NCBI RefSeq assembly: GCF_009727055.1
Contig: NC_052360.1
Coordinates: 68,035,748-68,099,747, forward strand
From: Benincasa hispida
Taxonomy: Eukaryota > Streptophyta > Magnoliopsida > Cucurbitales > Cucurbitaceae
DNA length: 64,000 nucleotides
Reading direction: 5' to 3'
The notes beneath the pieces are model-generated. The model was not told where the DNA came from, searched no databases, and was given only the letters and a program-made list of their open reading frames with translations. Numbering within the stretch: the stretch's first letter is position 1; each line of letters begins with the position of its first letter. This document shows, piece by piece, positions 60,085 to 64,000 of the stretch. Position numbers and translations under genes: made by a program.

Positions 60085-60447
60085 TGTTAACATAATTACT
60101 TTAAATATATATTAAATATATTAACCCTTGGATAATTCGTTCCAAATTGCCAAGAATAAATAACATATCGTATTCCATTGATAAATTGATATAGGTTTAA
60201 GATCATGATAGCTTTAAGATGATTATTTTCTTCTTCAACAACTCCGAATACCTTTATGAGATCTCTCTCTAGATGGGATTTAAAAAAGATTGACTACATA
60301 TTGTTTTGGTATATTGGGGATCATAGCCATAAGGTGTCTTTATATACTACTTCAATATGTTTTCCATTAGACCCTATTCAATCTAGGAATGGAATTCTGC
60401 CTATCTAGTCCATATTTAATTAGAAATCTAGGGTCTTAATTAATTAG
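60085..60447 (-). repeat. Host copia 5' LTR (partial)
   Basis: On the minus strand it ends AATTATGTTAACA beside the PBS. The start is not identified: at 60448 another copia LTR begins. AT-rich with 'ctttatatacta' (about 60340). Confidence 0.65.
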
Positions 60448-60916
60448 TGTTGGGTTTTATGTCCTAAAACTCGCAGTTTGTATAATGATAAACATTTTCT
60501 ATAATCAATATACTTGTTATTGATCTCATAAATTGTATGAAAGTCTAAATCCAATAAACTAAGACCCATGACTATTGTATGAGTACTTGAACTTTATGTG
60601 GAGACATAAGAGTGGATCAGGTTCGAGTAAATAGTCAAAATGATCTATGGTACATGAATAAGGTTAGGTACCTTATTCTGGTAACACCATTGGATGCGGC
60701 CTACTCTGTAGTTGTTACAAGGAGTTGTAAAGTGCTACATACGATGTGATCCTAATTTGTACATGTTATGACATGAGGAGTGGGGGCATCCTATGCAATG
60801 AGTTTGCATAAGATCAGGACCAAGAAATAAGTCACTCTTACTTTATAACGTTGTTTACTATTTAATACTGACTATTTCACCTAGATGACCTAGGTAACTC
60901 GATCTTAATCCTGAGT
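60448..60916 (+). repeat. Copia LTR start, interrupted
   Basis: TGTTGGGTTTTATGTCC and the following 470 bp parallel the copia-1 LTR (2170-2640) up to 'gatcttaatcctgag'. A gypsy-B element then interrupts it. The remainder is beyond the window. Confidence 0.78.
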
Positions 60917-63021
60917 TGATAACTTGTAGAAATACAAGTTATTTATGCTGTTTTATTTAGATATTGTGGCAAAAAGAAAGGAAAGTTGCATCGATAGTAT
61001 AAGAATTGCCTAAGAAATACGAAAATTATGAAATGTCGTAAACGTACCCACTAACACCATTGCGATGGCGAAATAGAATGTTTCATTCTCTGTTTTGCAG
61101 GAATCACCGCATGCGTTAATGGCTCAAAGACAAAATGTACAATGCATCTACATCGCATGCACCCATCAATCAAGAACGAATAGATGATCAATGCAATGAC
61201 TGCGCATGCGACAATCGATCAAGAGCTTTAGCGATCAACGCATTTCAACCACATGCGGTAATCGAAAACAACACCACATGTGGCGATAGATCGAAGATGT
61301 GAAGAGGAACACATTCATGGACGATTTTGACAAGTGTATAGCTTTTAGTTGTGCAATTCTGACGAGATTGATCATGGAACAGAAAGGAATTTTCCATTCC
61401 GCCATTGCAGGAACTACCATAATTAGACAATGGGGACCACAAATTCAAAGAGCCAAGGTCTTGCCTATAAATAGCTTCCTCAAATTCGCTGAAGGATATA
61501 GAGATATACACACGTATAGAGATACACATATATAGGTAGATATAATGATATGATATGGTGAGGGAGGCCGGTTTGAAGTGACTTACAGAGTAAATCTGGG
61601 AGAACTATGAGACAAGGCTGAAAGGTGAGTCTTCGAGCAAAGAATTCTTCCAATTCCCAAAGTTGAAGCTCTATGCAAAAGATCAATTCTACTGAGAAAG
61701 CAAGCCTGAGAGGGAAGCTTTCCTCTCCACCACATTCATACGCTGACAAGCACAAGTCTCCGATCGTGATCTGTGTCAAGACATTGACACTCTTTTCGTA
61801 TTTTTTTCTTATCTCTAATTCATCTTTTGTGTTCATCTTCTTTAATCTCCCATTCACAAACATGTATCAAACGCTTAATTACAGAATTAAATGTTATCAC
61901 CATCATCATTATCATCTCTCTGTCTCTTTCCATACATTTATCATCCATTTTCTCTATGATGTGTTCTTAATCCCCGGGTTAAATAGAGAGAATTAGCGAG
62001 TGAGTTAATCTGTGTCAAGGAATTAATTAAGTTCAGCTAAAGCATGGTCGACGACATCTTCACTTGTGAAAGCAGAGTGAATATGTTTTTCCGCCTATCG
62101 AGAGAAGGTTGGAAGAATGTGTTAACTAAAGCGAGAAGTATTTCCAGAGATGGAAACAACCTTGCATTCATCATGTTCATCTCCGATTCACCATAGATTT
62201 ATGGGAACACGGCTGATTATTGAAAGATGTACGCCAAGGGAAAGCGGAACCTTAGTTGCGTCCTTAACACGATTGACGAACTTGCGATGTTTTTACTCTA
62301 TATTCTTTCTCTTTATGCTTCATTCATAAGACTTTCCATCGCATCCATAGATCCTTTTGTACAACTTCATAGCCAGTCCTCGACCTCTGTATCATGTATC
62401 ATGGTAGTTTAGGAATTTACTTTATCAATGCATCTTTACTTTACAACGCATTTTACTTTATCAACACATTTTTACTTTTAGCGCAATTTATATTTCTGTA
62501 CAAACCACAATTCTTTATTCATTATTAAAACTGGTTGCATGTATCACATAAGTATCACATTTAATGACAATAATCCCCATGTTCGACCTCGAATCACTCT
62601 AAGAAACTTGTATTGGAATTATACTTGGTTTCAGCGCAAGGAAACTTGTGACACGCACTACTTCATCGCATACTACGAGCATATCAATATCAACGCATAC
62701 ACTTAGAACGTAGTATCACATAAAATGTCTTTATCGCAAATCACTTGAGCACATATAGAGCATCAGTCATTCATTCATCAGTGCAATAGATGAAGTTAAC
62801 ACTCCATTTTTATCCTCACAAGTTTATGGGAACATGAGCTTGTATTACATTCATCCATCAGTAGTATGTATAAGCGATACAAAAACATAACACATCATAA
62901 CATTTAATTTTCATCCTCACAAGTTTATGGGAACATGAGCTTGTATTACATTCATCCATAAGTAGTGTATATAAGCGATACAAAACATAACACAGCATAA
63001 CCTTTAATTTTCATCCTCACA
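60917..63021 (+). repeat. Gypsy-B 5' LTR
   Basis: It starts TGATAACTTGTAGAAA. A TATA box 'cctataaatag' lies at about 61465. The U5 tract is 'gttcgacctcgaatcactctaag' (about 62580). It ends CCTCACA at about 63021, six bases before the PBS. The last 210 bp contain a two-fold tandem repeat (62809-63008), so the end could be assigned to any of three similar points. Frames inside are not genes. Confidence 0.8.
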
Positions 63022-63030
63022 AGTTTATGG
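62809..63030 (+). repeat. Tandem repeat abutting the PBS
   Basis: A unit of about 100 bp starting TTATCCTCACAAGTTTATGG occurs twice (about 62809-62909 and 62910-63008). A third start, TCCTCACAAGTTTATGG, runs straight into the PBS. Two units carry GAACATGAG where the third has TGCCGTTGCC. Confidence 0.88.
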
Positions 63031-63045
63031 TGCCGTTGCCGGGGA
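63028..63045 (+). other. PBS of gypsy-B element
   Basis: TGGTGCCGTTGCCGGGGA matches the TGGCGCCGTTGCCGGGGA primer site of plant Athila/Tat/Ogre elements (tRNA-Asp type, from memory) with one change. Confidence 0.87.
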
Positions 63046-63238
63046 TTGGTAACGGTTAGTGTTGAATACTTTGTGGTATTTTGCAGGACAGATCTCTACT
63101 GTACTATCTGTTTATCGTGAAGAGCAGGCTGACGGTTTATGAGTATTGGAATTGATCCATAAATTCTAAACTGACTCAGAGATCAAGCGTATTTTTCGCG
63201 TAGGAGCACATCAGAACCAAATTAAGCTAAGAAGAAAC

Positions 63239-64000
63239 ATGGAAAATAATAATGACATGCCCGATGGGAATCAAGGATTAAATTGGCCAATGCAAGACCC
63301 TGTATTTCTTGCTGCCGACCGCAAAATCCCTATGAGGAACTATGCGGCACCAAATCTTTATAAATTATCGCCCAGAATTTCAAGACCTACGGTTGCGGAG
63401 AATGCAAGGTTTTAGATAAGGCTAGTCATGCTTCAATTGATCCAAAATGCGAGACAATTTGAAGGTTTACAAGGAAAAGACCCGAATGTTCATTTGACCA
63501 GCTTCGTAGAAATGTGCAACACATTCTCCATACCTTGTGTGACTCCCAAAGAAATTAGATTGTATCTCTTCCCGTACATAATATGGGATGAATTAAGGAA
63601 GTGGGCTCAGTCACTAGAGCCGAATGAAATCAACGCATGGGATCAGTTGGTCAAAAGATTTATGAATAAATTCTTCCCTCCAGCTGTCAATGCAAAAAGA
63701 CGGAGGGATGTGTTGAATTTCGAACAGAAGGGATATGAAACTTTGAGCACCGCCTGGGTGCGATTCAGACGATTAGTGAAGAATTGTCCACACATCGGGA
63801 TTCTCAATTGCGTTCTGATGGAGACTTTTTATAACGGCTTGGATTGATCAATGCAAGCAGTTTCTGATGCCTTTGCAGCAGAAGGATTAATGGACAAGAC
63901 GTATATGGAAGCAAAGATCATCTTAGATCACATTTCGCAAAATACGGATGAGTGGATAGATAACGGGTATGAGGAAGCAGAAAGGGCCATTGTACCAGCT
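63239..64000 (+). pseudogene. Gypsy-B gag, two in-frame stops, partial
   Basis: The ATG at 63239 (MENNNDMPDG) is the likely start: it lies about 200 bp after the PBS and its frame leads into the gag domain. NYAAPNLYKLSPRI is followed by TAG (63413-63415). The 139-residue frame 63428-63847 has the gag core: LTSFVEMCNTF, LYLFPY, ELRKWAQSLEPNEINAWDQLVKRFMNKFFPP, FEQKGYETLSTAWVRFRRLV. A TGA follows (about 63845-63848) and reading continues in frame (MQAVSDAFAAEGLMDKTY) to the window end. Only two stops and no frameshift make it the best-preserved gag here. Confidence 0.85.

Larger units (their letters stand above)
13522..60447 (-). mobile_element. Old host copia, minus strand, split by nested insertions
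   Basis: I infer one element from pieces that are all on the minus strand and fit end to end: 5' LTR 60085-60447, PBS, leader, gag 58800-58341 and 57276-57016, PR and INT 57015-55886, INT end and RT 42957-41921 and 40929-40751, RNaseH 14137-13522. The breaks coincide with insertion boundaries: ATTAT around 57277-58340, the gypsy-D nest at 42958-55885, CACTA at 40930-41920, and GAAAC around 14138-40750. The INT sequence stops at ...KIATYT on one side and resumes LNRV on the other. Its 3' LTR is lost. Confidence 0.65.
60917..64000 (+). mobile_element. Gypsy-B element, runs off window
   Basis: LTR, PBS and gag in order on the plus strand, inserted in a copia LTR at CTGAG^T. The right end, pol and 3' LTR are outside the window. 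The same family gives the solo LTR at 4262 and the LTR at 14138-16030. Confidence 0.85.

Noticed and set aside
1..64000. Search for host genes, tRNA, rRNA or a bacterial-type operon
   Set aside because: All recognisable coding matches retrotransposon gag or pol, or the element-associated ORF; no conserved cellular gene or RNA structure was seen.

Overview
The window is nuclear DNA of a flowering plant, made almost entirely of nested and decayed LTR retrotransposons plus one CACTA-type DNA transposon. I find no host protein-coding gene, tRNA, rRNA or CRISPR array. From memory, the copia leader and LTR styles resemble those of Cucurbitaceae genomes; I could not check this. Every element coding region carries stop codons, frameshifts or deletions, so reading frames are listed as pseudogenes.

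Layout. (1) 1-2169: right end of a gypsy LTR, a truncated copia LTR, and the 3' end of a lost copia copy. (2) 2170-13521: a near-complete plus-strand Ty1/copia element (LTR, tRNA-iMet-type PBS, leader, gag-PR-INT-RT-RNaseH, PPT, truncated 3' LTR). A gypsy-B solo LTR sits in its leader (4262-6069, TSD AGAGT). (3) 13522-60447: one old minus-strand copia ('host copia') broken into pieces by later insertions. Its pieces are 13522-14137 (RNaseH), 40751-40929 and 41921-42957 (RT and part of INT), 55886-57276 (INT, PR, end of gag), 58341-58800 (gag), a leader, a PBS at 60068-60083 and a 5' LTR at 60085-60447.

Inside the host copia: a 26.6 kb block, 14138-40750, flanked by GAAAC, holds several Athila/Tat-like gypsy elements. 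They are a minus-strand gag-protease-only element with both LTRs and TSD GTCAT (16326-23270), a 5'-truncated plus-strand element with gag, PR, RT, RNaseH, INT and a 3' LTR (23858-33735) that is itself split by a 2.65 kb solo LTR (TSD AAAGA), a minus-strand coiled-coil/plant-transposon-domain ORF (33736-35565), and a gypsy-C element whose 5' LTR contains an unusual inverted LTR-LTR insertion (36436-38965, TSD TATAC). A 991 bp CACTA element lies at 40930-41920. A second nest, 42958-55885, is five levels deep: host copia > gypsy-D LTR > gypsy solo LTR (43800-53512) > copia (43959-50884, TSD TAAAC) > gypsy-A LTR fragment (44768-46226). A 1.06 kb solo LTR with TSD ATTAT splits the gag. (4) 60448-64000: a copia LTR interrupted by a plus-strand gypsy-B element that runs off the window with LTR, PBS and gag.

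The two observations most worth following are these. A hairpin with about 12-nt arms and a 4-nt loop (often GNRA) forms the first ~28 nt of the LTRs in three otherwise dissimilar gypsy families. Separately, a 2.5 kb insertion has U3-type LTR ends at both termini and a perfect 5-bp target duplication.
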